Origin: Lachnospiraceae bacterium
GTDB taxonomy: Bacteria; Bacillota; Clostridia; Lachnospirales; Lachnospiraceae
DNA: 37,829 nucleotides
Reading direction: 5' to 3'
NCBI GenBank assembly: GCA_029068555.1
Contig: JAIECJ010000214.1
Location: forward strand, 1-37,829
Shown one piece after another: positions 26,454 through 35,435 of the stretch (the stretch's first letter is position 1; the number at the start of each line of letters is the position of its first letter). The notes under the pieces are model-generated. The model did not search any database. It saw only the letters and a list, made by a program, of their open reading frames with translations, and was not told the origin of the DNA. A program made the position numbers and the translations under genes.

Positions 26454-27467
26454 TTAAATTTTTGGATAAGTTGCTATTGTTGTAAACGAATTATCCATTG
26501 TGGGACACTTCACTTTATCCAGTACTGATTTTACAAGGCGTTTTCCCATCTCCTCTATCCGCACATCTACCGTTATGATATCTTTTTTGAAAAAGTCCGG
26601 TTCAAGCGTATTGTTAAATCCTGTAATCAGGACTTTTTTTACCGCCTGTGAATCCCTCTGTAAAATGGCAAGAGCAGTATGCTTTGCCACATCATCATCC
26701 TCGCAGATAACCGCCTCTGGTATGTAAGGCATATCCTCTACCACCTTTTCCACCATCGCATAGCCAAAGCTGATATTGTTTGCCGGTCTTGTATACTGCA
26801 TACGCTCATCGAGGCGAATATGGTTCTTGTTGCAGGAATTCAGAAATCCCAGATACCTTGCCTGTATCATGCGCGATCCCTCCGCAAACCCGATATATGC
26901 AAATTTGGTACAACCCTTCTGTTCAATCAGATAATCGGTAAGATTATTCATGGAATAAAATCCTTCTTCATTGATGACATCACCAAATTTAATGTACTCC
27001 TGTGCGTTGACGGGACTGTTAAAAAACGTCATTGGCAGTTTTTTGCGGGCAATTCCTTTTACAAATCTGGCAGGAAACACACTTAAAAAGATAATGCCCT
27101 TTACATCCCCGGCCACCAGTCTGCCTGCCTCCTCTCCATCCCTGTCCTTTTCATTCACGACATAAAGCTGCATCCGGTAGCCTTCGTCATTTACGGCATT
27201 GCTGATCCCCGCCAGAACTCTTGTCCAGAACACAGACTGCATTTGATTAAATAACACCAGTATTGTACCAGTGTTGGCTTTGCGGTAGGTGGTCTTTACT
27301 TCCTCCACCAGATTCTCATCAAGCTTGGTATATCCCATCTGCCATGCTTTCTGCACCACCGCATGTCTTGTCTGCGGAGAGACCAGTCCGCCGTTGAGCG
27401 CCTTTGCTACGGTATTGCGGCTAAGCCCCATCTCAGCTGCAATGTCCTGTATTGTAACTTTCTTCAT
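26454..27467 (-). CDS. LacI-family transcriptional regulator (second)
   Basis: A 337-residue LacI/GalR-type regulator. The N-terminal HTH (TIQDIAAEMGLSRNTVAKAL) is followed by a sensor domain with the usual periplasmic-binding fold. The Asn-Thr-Val-Ala recognition stretch differs from the first LacI protein (Val-Val-Thr-Val), so its operator is probably different. The ribosome binding site AAAGGGG is rather far (13 bases) from the ATG. It follows the DUF6465-like gene by 32 bases, which suggests co-transcription. Its target is not evident from neighbours. Confidence 0.88.
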   Translation of the reverse strand: MKKVTIQDIAAEMGLSRNTVAKALNGGLVSPQTRHAVVQKAWQMGYTKLDENLVEEVKTTYRKANTGTILVLFNQMQSVFWTRVLAGISNAVNDEGYRMQLYVVNEKDRDGEEAGRLVAGDVKGIIFLSVFPARFVKGIARKKLPMTFFNSPVNAQEYIKFGDVINEEGFYSMNNLTDYLIEQKGCTKFAYIGFAEGSRMIQARYLGFLNSCNKNHIRLDERMQYTRPANNISFGYAMVEKVVEDMPYIPEAVICEDDDVAKHTALAILQRDSQAVKKVLITGFNNTLEPDFFKKDIITVDVRIEEMGKRLVKSVLDKVKCPTMDNSFTTIATYPKI

Positions 27468-27499
27468 TTGTTGAATGTTTCCCCTTTCCAGTCCAGTGT

Positions 27500-27874
27500 T
27501 TAAAACAAAGGAATCTTTCCTTCATACACATCATTAATCACATAGTATGCCGTGAAGTCAGTTGGCTTTAAATATACATGAATCAGCTGTATCGTATCAG
27601 CATCATTTCCCCTTCTGACATAATCCTCCGTGACTCTGGCTGCGATATCCTTCATATCTGTTTCACGGTCACGATACTGAAGCTCAAAGTCAACCTCGAC
27701 ACCGTTCATTTCAGATCTGAAACCGGTTTTTTTGGCTTCTTCCTCTACCAGCCTTACAGACTTCGAATCAATATCATTTGTTATTTTATCAATCGTCTGT
27801 CCATCCGTTTTACCATTTACAAGCGCTGCCGCTTCCACGTCTGCTTCTTTCCTGACTATCTCTTTGTCCATCAT
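27500..27874 (-). CDS. DUF6465-like protein
   Basis: A 124-residue cytoplasmic protein. The C-terminal half (from VDFELQYRDRE to KPTDFTAYYVINDVYEGKI) resembles the Clostridia family DUF6465: one conserved beta-alpha domain ending in a LYxKPexxxaYYViN-type motif. The N-terminal ~50 residues are acidic/Lys-rich and probably helical. No function is known for the family. Two ATG codons are adjacent (27874 and 27871); AAGGAAGGGG fits either, with the second slightly better spaced. It precedes the second LacI gene by 32 bases. Confidence 0.75.
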   Translation of the reverse strand: MMDKEIVRKEADVEAAALVNGKTDGQTIDKITNDIDSKSVRLVEEEAKKTGFRSEMNGVEVDFELQYRDRETDMKDIAARVTEDYVRRGNDADTIQLIHVYLKPTDFTAYYVINDVYEGKIPLF

Positions 27875-28287
27875 TACCCCTTCCTTTCTGTTTATGTTTT
27901 ATAATGTATTTTCTGAAACCATCCATCCTTTCTATCATAACACACTTTCCCAAAAATGAACATATAATCTTTCAAAAAACATGAATGATTTCTTTCACAC
28001 AAATTCCTTTATAACAGTTCCGTCTCCCTGATAATCTGTGTTTGTTCCTGCTTTCTTCCGCATATTGTAAGGTTTCCTATTCGATATCGCCAGTTATCTA
28101 ATATATATTCAAAACTTTCAACCTGACTTTCATTCTGTTTTTTCGTGCACACTTTCCCTTTCTCTCCAATGCACAGCAAAAATGTGAGCGCTGTATGCAT
28201 TTTTCTCTGAAGATCACTGCCGGTTTTCAACCATTTGATATGACTCCGTCATATATAACATCTGTTTTTTTCTAAAAACAACAATGG
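27875..28287. other. Gene-poor region between Nudix and DUF6465 genes
   Basis: I see no gene I would annotate. A 73-codon open frame (28009-28230, -) starts with TTG without a good ribosome binding site. Its end (YRIGNLTICG...RETELL) faintly recalls an OmpR-type response regulator C-terminal domain, so it could be gene decay. No tRNA or hairpin with T-run stands out. Confidence 0.4.
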
Positions 28288-28899
28288 TTATTTCAAAAAC
28301 GCAAACGGATCGAGCTTATCGGCATGCAGGAAATGAATGAGAAGATATGCTGCCCTGATGGAAACCTTCTCTTCCCTGAGAATGCGCGCTGCTTCGATTT
28401 TATCTACTATCAGAACCTGTATCGACTCCGTGTCCTCCATATCATCACGGCTGATTGCTCCGCTGGCATACCCAAAAACCGCATTACAGCTTTCATCCGT
28501 AAATCCGGCTCCCATAAAAAATGGTCTGCGGTATGCGTCATCGCCACCAGAATACACCTCGAAGTCAAGCCCCGTCTCCTCTTTCATCTCCCTGACGGCT
28601 GCCACATCCGGCGTCTCCCCTGCGTCAATTAACCCTGCCGGAAGCTCATACAGATAATCATCCAACGGGTATCTATACTGCCTTATCATGACAATCTTTC
28701 CAGGATCTTCTCGCAAAACCGGATAAATGACAACCCCCTCCGCCGCACTGTCCTTTGTCAACAGTTTGATGTTTTCTCCACTTCTTCTCGACACAAAGAA
28801 GTAGTCAAAAGGCCGTCCACTGTCTGTCAACGCATCCAGCTTAAATAAATTAAGAAACTTGTTGTCTGACAACTTATGAATTTTAGTGTATTTTTTCAT
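28288..28899 (-). CDS. Nudix hydrolase, ADP-ribose pyrophosphatase-like
   Basis: Hydrolyses a nucleoside-diphosphate compound, probably ADP-ribose. The 203-residue protein carries a perfect Nudix box at 89-111 (Gly89, Glu95, Arg103-Glu104, Glu107-Glu108, Gly110), with the QYRYP and ELPAGLIDAGE context typical of ADP-ribose pyrophosphatases. AGGAGG lies 7 bases before the ATG. It is divergent from the HD-GYP gene over a 96-base shared promoter region (TTAACA with a weak CATAAA on this strand). Confidence 0.9.
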   Translation of the reverse strand: MKKYTKIHKLSDNKFLNLFKLDALTDSGRPFDYFFVSRRSGENIKLLTKDSAAEGVVIYPVLREDPGKIVMIRQYRYPLDDYLYELPAGLIDAGETPDVAAVREMKEETGLDFEVYSGGDDAYRRPFFMGAGFTDESCNAVFGYASGAISRDDMEDTESIQVLIVDKIEAARILREEKVSIRAAYLLIHFLHADKLDPFAFLK

Positions 28900-28917
28900 G
28901 TAATTACCTCCTAATGT

Positions 28918-28946
28918 TTGACTTTTATGACAAGAAAAGCTACAAT
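28918..28946 (+). promoter_or_regulatory. Predicted promoter of the HD-GYP gene
   Basis: TTGACT (28918-28923) and TACAAT (28941-28946) are 17 bases apart. It overlaps the likely promoter of the divergent Nudix gene, so the two may compete. Confidence 0.75.
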
Positions 28947-28995
28947 GTTAATAATCATCAGAATACTTTTTTCATCATAGAAAGGGGGAGCATCC

Positions 28996-30165
28996 ATGAA
29001 ACAGATCCCAATTACTGAACTTACGCCCGGCATGGTAACTGCCCAGGACATCTTATCCTATGACAATAAGACTATTGTTCCCAAAAATGTTGTCCTCACA
29101 GAGAATATTATAACACGACTTGAGGGATATTCCATATATTATGCACATATTGAAGATAAACTTGTAGAAGATTTATCCACACCAATGGCAAACCAGTCCA
29201 GACATATTCAGGACACTACTATTTCAAGGCTTTACAGCACGAATCAGGCTAAGTCCAGCAAGGAAAAAGCAAAAGAAAGCCGGCAATTTGAACGTTTTTC
29301 CCATAATTTTGCACAGTGTTCCGAACATTACCAGAACAATCTCACGAAATCACTATATCGTAATGAACCATTCCGCTCAAACGAATTATTAAAAGAAACG
29401 ATGGCGCTTCTGCATCAGGATACGCAGGAAATCAGTGTTTTTGATATGCTTCTGAATATGCACAACAAGGACGATTCCGTTTACAGTCACTGCATTGATG
29501 TAGCTTTGATTTCCAATGTCCTTGCGCGGTGGCTGCATTTCTCGGAGGCAGACCAGATGATGGCAACTGCATGCGGACTATTCCATGACGTTGGTAAATC
29601 CCTGCTTCCCACTGGCGTCCTGCGGAAACCAGGAAAGCTGACTCCTGAGGAGTTTGAAATAGTAAAAACACACACCACGGAGGGTTTTCACCTGCTTGGA
29701 CGATACAGCAGCATTCCCGAACCAGTCAAAAATACTGCTCTGATGCATCATGAAAAATGCGACGGAAGCGGATATCCCTATGGGCTCGCTGGGGATGAAA
29801 TTGACAAATTTACTAAAATTGTCACCATTGCCGATATCTTTGATGCCATGACAAGCGAACGGGTATACCGCTCAGCAATGTGTCCTTTCACTGTTATCAA
29901 GTACTTTGAGGATGACGGCATTCAGAAGTATGACATGAAATATATTCTGACATTTCTTGAAAATGTGTCAAACTCCTATCTCAATCACAGGGTCACACTC
30001 AGTAATGGTATGGAGGGAAATGTCATTTTTATTAATCACGACAATTTTTCAAAGCCCGTCATCCGCACTGAGAACAATGAAATCATTGATTTGCAGGCAA
30101 CCTATTACCAAAGCATGCTGCAGCTGACAAACAACAAAAATTTTTCTATAGAAACAATTATTTAA
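28996..30165 (+). CDS. HD-GYP domain cyclic-di-GMP phosphodiesterase
   Basis: Predicted to degrade cyclic-di-GMP, which in Clostridia affects motility and adhesion. The 389-residue protein has an N-terminal domain (about 1-150) without an identified fold and a C-terminal HD-GYP domain. The domain has FHDVGK with His197/Asp198, and HHEKCDGSGYP with His251/His252 and the GYP loop (259-261). These match the metal ligands of the family. No membrane segment is seen. GGGGGAG lies 5 bases before the ATG. It has its own promoter and terminator, so it is a single-gene unit. Confidence 0.9.
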   Translation: MKQIPITELTPGMVTAQDILSYDNKTIVPKNVVLTENIITRLEGYSIYYAHIEDKLVEDLSTPMANQSRHIQDTTISRLYSTNQAKSSKEKAKESRQFERFSHNFAQCSEHYQNNLTKSLYRNEPFRSNELLKETMALLHQDTQEISVFDMLLNMHNKDDSVYSHCIDVALISNVLARWLHFSEADQMMATACGLFHDVGKSLLPTGVLRKPGKLTPEEFEIVKTHTTEGFHLLGRYSSIPEPVKNTALMHHEKCDGSGYPYGLAGDEIDKFTKIVTIADIFDAMTSERVYRSAMCPFTVIKYFEDDGIQKYDMKYILTFLENVSNSYLNHRVTLSNGMEGNVIFINHDNFSKPVIRTENNEIIDLQATYYQSMLQLTNNKNFSIETII

Positions 30166-30216
30166 TGACGTGCCGCTTCTGCAGTATACTTCCTTTGCAT
30201 GGGGCTGTTCATAAAT

Positions 30217-30256
30217 ATATAGAAGGAACCCTTTTCATTCGGGTTCCTTCTATATA
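30217..30256. terminator. Bidirectional terminator between HD-GYP and amt genes
   Basis: ATATAGAAGGAACCC (30217-30231) pairs perfectly with its complement from 30241 around TTTTCATTC. It lies between two convergent genes. Confidence 0.8.
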
Positions 30257-30321
30257 ATATAATTTATATATTTTTTCTACATCAGAACGTATTTTACCAT
30301 ATACTTACATTTTTCATATAA

Positions 30322-32118
30322 TTACTCCACATCTGCAAGCGCTGCCATATCCTCCTCACCTGTACGAATCTTGACAACCTTGTCGACATTGTATACGAAG
30401 ATTTTGCCGTCACCGATATGTCCTGTATATAGAACTTTTTTTGCGGATTCGATAACCTTCTCAACCGGTATGGAAGATACAACCACTTCAACCTTAACCT
30501 TTGGAAGCAGCGTGGCATCAATCTCTGCTCCACGATACTTTTCTCCGGCTCCTTTTTGGATGCCGCATCCCATTACCTGTGTAACTGTCATGCCAGTTAC
30601 GCCAATCTGATTCATCGCCTTGCGAAGCACATCATACCTTGAGAGCTTTGCAATAATAACTACCTTGTAGATACCAGACACCGACGGCATTGGAATCTGT
30701 GTAACCTTAACTGCTGCATTCTTCTGCACCTCCGATGCCTCCTCATAGTTATCTGAACCAAGTTGAGTATTCTCGTTTTCCTCCATAATCATGCTGTTTG
30801 AAATATCCATCATGGAAAAACCAGCATAAGCAGAAGGAAGACCATGCTCTGTGGCATCCAGACCAATAATTTCCTCCTCCTCACTGACACGGAGTCCAAA
30901 TATCGCCTTAATAACCAAAAATGTAATTGTAATCGTGATAACTGTCCATATTATGACACTGAACATTCCTGCCAGCTGCATTCCCAGCAATTTGAAACCA
31001 CCGCCGTAAAGCAATCCAGTTCCGCATATCTGGTTTGCGCCATATGTAACGCCGTCTCCATATCCCCTTGCAAATGCCGGGGCTGTATCTGTCGCAAAAA
31101 AACCGACGGCAATCGTTCCCCAGATACCATTTAAGCAATGTACAGCCACCGCACCAACTGGATCATCAATGTGAAGCTTATAATCCAGAAACCATACACC
31201 AAATACAACCAGCAGTCCTGCGACTGCGCCAATCACAATTGCGCCAAATGCATCTGTCACGTCACAGCCTGCCGTGATTGCTACAAGACCTGCAAGGGAT
31301 GCGTTAAGGCACATAGAAACATCCGGCTTGCCAAACTTAACCCATGTAAATACCATGCACACAGCTGTCGCAATTGCAGGTGCAATTGTTGTTGTCACAA
31401 AGATGGAGCCAAGTTCCTCAATGCTTGTGGCTGCCGCACCGTTAAATCCGTACCACCCAAGCCACAGAATAAAAACTCCAAGTGCGCCGATTGTGAGGTT
31501 GTGGCCAGGGAAAGCATTTACTTTAGTGATATTTCCCTGCTTATCTTTTGTGAACTTGCCGATACGGGGTCCGAGAATCTTTGCACCAATCAGGGCACTG
31601 ATACCGCCTACCATGTGGATTGCACAGGAACCAGCAAAATCATGAAATCCCATCTGTGCAAGCCAGCCGCCGCCCCAGATCCAGTGTGCCTCGACTGGAT
31701 AAATCAATGCGGAAATTACGCCTGAATACACACAGTAGGAAAGGAATTTTGTCCGCTCTGCCATGGCTCCAGATACAATTGTCGCTGTCGTTGCGCAAAA
31801 CACAAGGTTAAACACAAAATTCGACCAGTCAAAGTCCGCATAGCTGGTAAAGATGTCAAAGCCGGGCTTTCCGATAAAGCCAAGCAAATCTTCACCGAGC
31901 AGCAGTCCGAAACCAATTATAATAAATGTGCATGTGCCAATACAGAAATCCATTAAATTTTTCATAATGATATTTCCCGTATTTTTTGCCCTGGTAAATC
32001 CTGCCTCCACCATTGCAAACCCGGCCTGCATCCAAAACACAAGTGCAGCGCCAATTAAAAACCACACTCCATAAACTTCTGCGTTTATGGCATCCATTAC
32101 TTCTTGAAACTCTGTCAT
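30322..32118 (-). CDS. amt: Ammonium transporter fused to a PII regulatory domain
   Basis: Membrane ammonium channel with its own PII regulator attached. Residues about 10-410 are an Amt transporter with about 11 membrane segments and the twin His pair (His168, His327). A linker (about 411-480) rich in Glu, Asn and Met leads to a complete PII domain (about 484-590). Its T-loop holds EKYRG with Tyr528 at the uridylylation position, and GHIGDGKIFVY is near its end. In unfused systems PII plugs the channel; here the plug is tethered. AAGGAGG lies 8 bases before the ATG. Fused Amt-PII proteins are known in Clostridia. The leader carries a terminator-like hairpin right after the start site. Confidence 0.93.
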   Translation of the reverse strand: MTEFQEVMDAINAEVYGVWFLIGAALVFWMQAGFAMVEAGFTRAKNTGNIIMKNLMDFCIGTCTFIIIGFGLLLGEDLLGFIGKPGFDIFTSYADFDWSNFVFNLVFCATTATIVSGAMAERTKFLSYCVYSGVISALIYPVEAHWIWGGGWLAQMGFHDFAGSCAIHMVGGISALIGAKILGPRIGKFTKDKQGNITKVNAFPGHNLTIGALGVFILWLGWYGFNGAAATSIEELGSIFVTTTIAPAIATAVCMVFTWVKFGKPDVSMCLNASLAGLVAITAGCDVTDAFGAIVIGAVAGLLVVFGVWFLDYKLHIDDPVGAVAVHCLNGIWGTIAVGFFATDTAPAFARGYGDGVTYGANQICGTGLLYGGGFKLLGMQLAGMFSVIIWTVITITITFLVIKAIFGLRVSEEEEIIGLDATEHGLPSAYAGFSMMDISNSMIMEENENTQLGSDNYEEASEVQKNAAVKVTQIPMPSVSGIYKVVIIAKLSRYDVLRKAMNQIGVTGMTVTQVMGCGIQKGAGEKYRGAEIDATLLPKVKVEVVVSSIPVEKVIESAKKVLYTGHIGDGKIFVYNVDKVVKIRTGEEDMAALADVE

Positions 32119-32177
32119 AATCTTCTCCTCCTTTTCTCAAGCATTTATACACTGGCATCTTATTTGCTTATGTGTAC

Positions 32178-32216
32178 AAAAAAAGGCGCCATGGGACTCT
32201 GTCCCGCAGCACCTTT
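32178..32216 (-). terminator. Leader terminator / attenuator of the amt gene
   Basis: AAAGGTGC and GCGCCTTT pair (one wobble), with an inner GGGAC/GTCCC stem and AGA loop, followed by a run of Ts. It begins about 8 bases after the predicted start site, so most transcripts should end here unless it is overridden. A competing small hairpin (TTGC/GCAA) covers its 5' base. Confidence 0.7.
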
Positions 32217-32230
32217 GCTCTATGCAACTT

Positions 32231-32259
32231 ATCTTACCACCACATTTTTCCAATGTCAA
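32231..32259 (-). promoter_or_regulatory. Predicted promoter of the amt gene
   Basis: On the minus strand a perfect TTGACA (32254-32259) and TAAGAT (32231-32236) are 17 bases apart. The start site falls near 32224, giving a leader of about 105 bases. Confidence 0.8.
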
Positions 32260-32376
32260 ATTTTTTTCACGCAGCACCGGCTGCCGCTGGCACACCGCTG
32301 CCTGGTTTATGCGCTATCCTGTTTCTTATGTGCGTTATATGTAATCACATTCCGATCGTTTTACTGCGCTTTTTGT

Positions 32377-33114
32377 TCAGCATGCACTATACACATACTG
32401 CACATACTCCCTTTCGGTCACCAATCCGTCGAAATTCATTTCACTCAGCTGCACCGTCCCATTTGGCACAAATCCAAGGCGCTGGCACAAACGTATGGAC
32501 GCCGCGTTTTCTTTGTTGACAAACGAACAGTACTCTTTCTGTTCCAGCTCACTGACACCATAGGAAAGTATGGCACTGCACGCCTCATACGCATAGCCTT
32601 TATGCTGGTATTTTACACCGAGCATATAGCCCATTTCCAGCCCGTCAAATCCTTCCCTGTATTCCAGTCCAGCCCTGCCGATTACCTTACCGCTTTCCTT
32701 TTCCTCAAGAACCCACATGCCAAATCCATAAAATCCATATACATTCTGAATATATTCCTTTGTGTACTCCATCTCCTGATCCGGATCCGGAAGCAGCCCG
32801 TCCATGTACCGCACAACGCTCTCGTCCTGATACAGCTCATACAGCTGAACCACATCCTCCACTGCAATCTCCCTTATCCTGAGCCGCTGCGTCTCGACAA
32901 TATCCCACGGAATCCCCATGAAACGTCTATATACACGCTCCAGATACTGTGTGTCAATGTCGCTTAACTGCTCGACGCAATATGCCCCGCTCGGAAAGCT
33001 GCTGCTCTGGTTTCTGTCATTCAGCCATACAATATATGGTATTTTATTAGCATCAAAAAAGGAGGCCTCCTGCGCACTTTCTGTAATCTTAACTTCATGA
33101 AAATTGTCAGCCAT
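32377..33114 (-). CDS. GNAT family N-acetyltransferase, RimJ-like
   Basis: Predicted acetyltransferase using acetyl-CoA; the substrate is unknown. The 245-residue protein has a ~70-residue N-terminal extension of no recognised family, then a RimJ/RimL-type GNAT domain (about 73-240) with TQRLRIREI, the acetyl-CoA loop YQHKGYAYEA and NAASIRLCQRLGF. Its ATG overlaps the end of the XRE gene by 8 bases, and no strong ribosome binding site is seen, so translational coupling is likely. The pairing suggests that the regulator and acetyltransferase act together. Confidence 0.85.
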   Translation of the reverse strand: MADNFHEVKITESAQEASFFDANKIPYIVWLNDRNQSSSFPSGAYCVEQLSDIDTQYLERVYRRFMGIPWDIVETQRLRIREIAVEDVVQLYELYQDESVVRYMDGLLPDPDQEMEYTKEYIQNVYGFYGFGMWVLEEKESGKVIGRAGLEYREGFDGLEMGYMLGVKYQHKGYAYEACSAILSYGVSELEQKEYCSFVNKENAASIRLCQRLGFVPNGTVQLSEMNFDGLVTEREYVQYVYSAC

Positions 33115-33430
33115 TGGCGTTTACCGCCCTGAAATATGATTTCACACGTCCGCCGAAATCCGCATTCCCCGCCTCGTGTAATATCCACATCTCGTCATTT
33201 CGCGTCATCAGCAAATCCTCCATATGCATCCCCAGAATACTGCTCAGCATATACAGATTATCAAGCGACGGCATCGTCTGCCCGCTCATCCATCTATATA
33301 CAGGCTGGGGACACGACAGATTCAGCTTTTGCTGAATTTCCCTGATAGAAAATCCTCGCTTTGTTATCATATTTTTTATTACTTTTCCTGTCATACGCAT
33401 ATCCAAGGATATCAAATTGTCTTTACTCAT
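33107..33430 (-). CDS. XRE-family helix-turn-helix protein
   Basis: A 107-residue DNA-binding protein with an XRE-type HTH at about residues 26-74 (FSIREIQQKL, then PQPVYRWMSGQTMPSLDNL). The C-terminal 30 residues (HEAGNADFGGRVKSYFRA) are basic. The start is placed at the ATG at 33430, 10 bases after GGAGG; a TTG 24 bases further upstream would contain that site. It overlaps the downstream GNAT gene by 8 bases. A candidate promoter (CTGACC, 17 bases, TATTAT on the minus strand) lies about 40-70 bases upstream. Confidence 0.83.
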   Translation of the reverse strand: MSKDNLISLDMRMTGKVIKNMITKRGFSIREIQQKLNLSCPQPVYRWMSGQTMPSLDNLYMLSSILGMHMEDLLMTRNDEMWILHEAGNADFGGRVKSYFRAVNANG

Positions 33431-33660
33431 ATTCACATAACCTCCGCATATCAATAATATTATAACCTATAATATCATCATACACACTTTTGGTCAGACT
33501 GTCATTGGACTTTTCGTCCAAAAATTTCACATGGTTCACATTTTTTTCACAAAAAATACGCTTAATAAACACATTTATCATATACTATTGATATTGTAAA
33601 AGATATTTTCCCCTTTTTTTCAATGTACTTCCGGAACCTCTCTCAAAAATGTCCGGAAGC
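33431..33660. other. Intergenic region between ribH and the XRE gene
   Basis: No gene is visible. It contains a small inverted repeat TTGGAC/GTCCAA (about 33507-33523), a TTTCAC-rich AT tract, and an 8-bp inverted repeat CTTCCGGA/TCCGGAAG (about 33639-33660). Confidence 0.4.
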
Positions 33661-33663
33661 GTA

Positions 33664-33694
33664 AAAGAGCTTCAGTTTCCCACTGAAGCTCTTT
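33664..33694 (-). terminator. Terminator of the riboflavin operon
   Basis: AAAGAGCTTCAGT pairs perfectly over 13 bp with ACTGAAGCTCTTT around TTCCC, just after ribH. A short T-run follows on the minus strand. Confidence 0.8.
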
Positions 33695-33711
33695 GTTTAT
33701 GCTTTTATCTA

Positions 33712-34185
33712 TTATTTATCAAGCTCGCGTATCAGGTTTACCATTTCAATTGCCCCTGTTGCACAGTCAAATCCCTTGTTGCCTGCCTTTGTTCCGGCAC
33801 GCTCAATTGCCTGTTCAATATTCTCTGTTGTGAGCACCCCGAACATGACAGGAATGTCATTTTGCAGTGACACTGCGGCAATTCCTTTCGATACCTCGCT
33901 GCACACATAATCATAGTGTGAAGTTGTTCCCCGGATGACCGCTCCCAGGCAGATAACCGCGTCATACTTTCCGCTTTTCGCCATCTTCGAAGCAATAAGC
34001 GGAATTTCAAATGCACCCGGAACCCATGCCGTCTCAATATTTTCATCCGGCACGTCGTGACGGTGGAGCGCATCGACTGCCCCTCCCAGAAGCTTCGATG
34101 TGATAAACTCGTTAAACCGCGCTGCCACAATACCGATTTTGATGTCCTTGTTTGATGCTACATAATTTCCTTCATACGTTTTCAT
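33712..34185 (-). CDS. ribH: 6,7-dimethyl-8-ribityllumazine synthase
   Basis: Condenses 5-amino-6-ribitylaminouracil with 3,4-dihydroxy-2-butanone-4-phosphate to make lumazine, the penultimate riboflavin step. The family forms icosahedral or pentameric shells. The 157-residue length is typical. Seen are the substrate pocket residues in [17 protein letters not shown] and the catalytic His90 in [15 protein letters not shown] lies 8 bases before the ATG. It is the last gene of the operon. Confidence 0.97.
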   Translation of the reverse strand: MKTYEGNYVASNKDIKIGIVAARFNEFITSKLLGGAVDALHRHDVPDENIETAWVPGAFEIPLIASKMAKSGKYDAVICLGAVIRGTTSHYDYVCSEVSKGIAAVSLQNDIPVMFGVLTTENIEQAIERAGTKAGNKGFDCATGAIEMVNLIRELDK

Positions 34186-34220
34186 TTTTTTATTCCTTTC
34201 TGTTCTTTTTCTATATATTC

Positions 34221-35414
34221 CTATAAATAATGTCCCATTTTTATCTTCTTGGTCTCGAGATAAAATGCGTCATATTCATTTGCCTGAATTTCGATCGGGA
34301 CACGCTCCACAATCTCCATGCCGTAATCGGACAGCTGATACACCTTGTCCGGATTGTTAGTGAGAAGCCGTAGTGTCTTAACGCCCAAATCTCTGAGAAT
34401 CTGTGCCCCGATATAGTACTCCCGCAAGTCTTCTCCGAATCCCAGCGCCAGATTTGCCTCCACAGTGTCCATTCCCTTGCTCTGAAGCTCATATGCACGG
34501 AGTTTGTTCAGCAGTCCAATACCCCGCCCCTCCTGTCTCATATACAAAAGAATTCCCCTGCCCTCAGCTTCTATCATTTCCATTGCCTTGGCAAGCTGTT
34601 CCCCACAGTCACAGCGGGATGAATGAAACACATCCCCCGTAAGACATTCAGAATGTACTCTGCACAACACGCGCTCTCCATCGCCGATATCCCCCTTCAC
34701 CAACGCTACATGATGTTCCCCGTTTAACAGGTTCCGATATCCATATGCCCTGAATTTGCCAAATCCTGTCGGAAGCTCCGGACTTGCCACACACTCGACC
34801 AGCTTGTCATATTTTTTCCTGTAATCCTGCAATGCCTTAATTGTTATAAATTTTAAATTCCATTTTTTAGCCATATCAATCAGCTGCGGAGTGCGCAGCA
34901 TATGTCCGTCATCCCCCATGATTTCACAACACAATCCGCACTCCTGCAATCCTGCCAGCTTCATAAGGTCCACAGTTGCCTCAGTGTGTCCGTCCCGTTC
35001 AAGCACTCCATTTTTCTTTGCAAGAAGCGGAAACATATGCCCTGGGCGCCTGAAGTCATCCGGCTTCGAAGACACATCCGCGACTTTTCTTGCCGTGTAT
35101 CCTCTCTCCGCAGCTGAGATACCTGTGGTGGTATCTACATGGTCTATTGACACTGTAAATGCAGTTTCATGGTTGTCGGTATTTTGATTCACCATCTGCG
35201 GCAGGTGAAGCCGCTCACAAAAGCGCTCGCTCATAGGCATGCAGATCAGCCCCCTGCCCTGTGCTGCCATAAAGTTTACATTTTCTGTTGTAGCAAACTG
35301 CGCCGCACAGATAAAATCTCCCTCATTTTCTCTGTCCTCATCATCCGTGACCAGAATGAGTCCGCCATTTTTCAACGCCTCAAGCGCCTCCGGAATGGTA
35401 CTAAATTCAAACAT
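34221..35414 (-). CDS. ribBA: Bifunctional DHBP synthase / GTP cyclohydrolase II
   Basis: Carries both entry reactions of riboflavin synthesis. Residues about 1-200 are 3,4-dihydroxy-2-butanone-4-phosphate synthase (acidic [10 protein letters not shown] near 24-33, HTEATVDL near 143). Residues about 205-397 are GTP cyclohydrolase II, with the Zn cysteines Cys257, Cys268 and Cys270 and the RQEGRGIGL loop (293-301). AAGGAGG lies 6 bases before the ATG. Both halves have full-length signatures, so both activities are expected. Confidence 0.97.
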   Translation of the reverse strand: MFEFSTIPEALEALKNGGLILVTDDEDRENEGDFICAAQFATTENVNFMAAQGRGLICMPMSERFCERLHLPQMVNQNTDNHETAFTVSIDHVDTTTGISAAERGYTARKVADVSSKPDDFRRPGHMFPLLAKKNGVLERDGHTEATVDLMKLAGLQECGLCCEIMGDDGHMLRTPQLIDMAKKWNLKFITIKALQDYRKKYDKLVECVASPELPTGFGKFRAYGYRNLLNGEHHVALVKGDIGDGERVLCRVHSECLTGDVFHSSRCDCGEQLAKAMEMIEAEGRGILLYMRQEGRGIGLLNKLRAYELQSKGMDTVEANLALGFGEDLREYYIGAQILRDLGVKTLRLLTNNPDKVYQLSDYGMEIVERVPIEIQANEYDAFYLETKKIKMGHYL

Positions 35415-35435
35415 ATTCTGCCTCCTTTTGTTCTA

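Noticed and set aside
32178-32230. ANTAR-responsive dual hairpin before amt
   Set aside because: The visible loops are 3 and 5 bases, not the six-base loops with A at position 1 and G at position 4; only an intrinsic terminator is supported.
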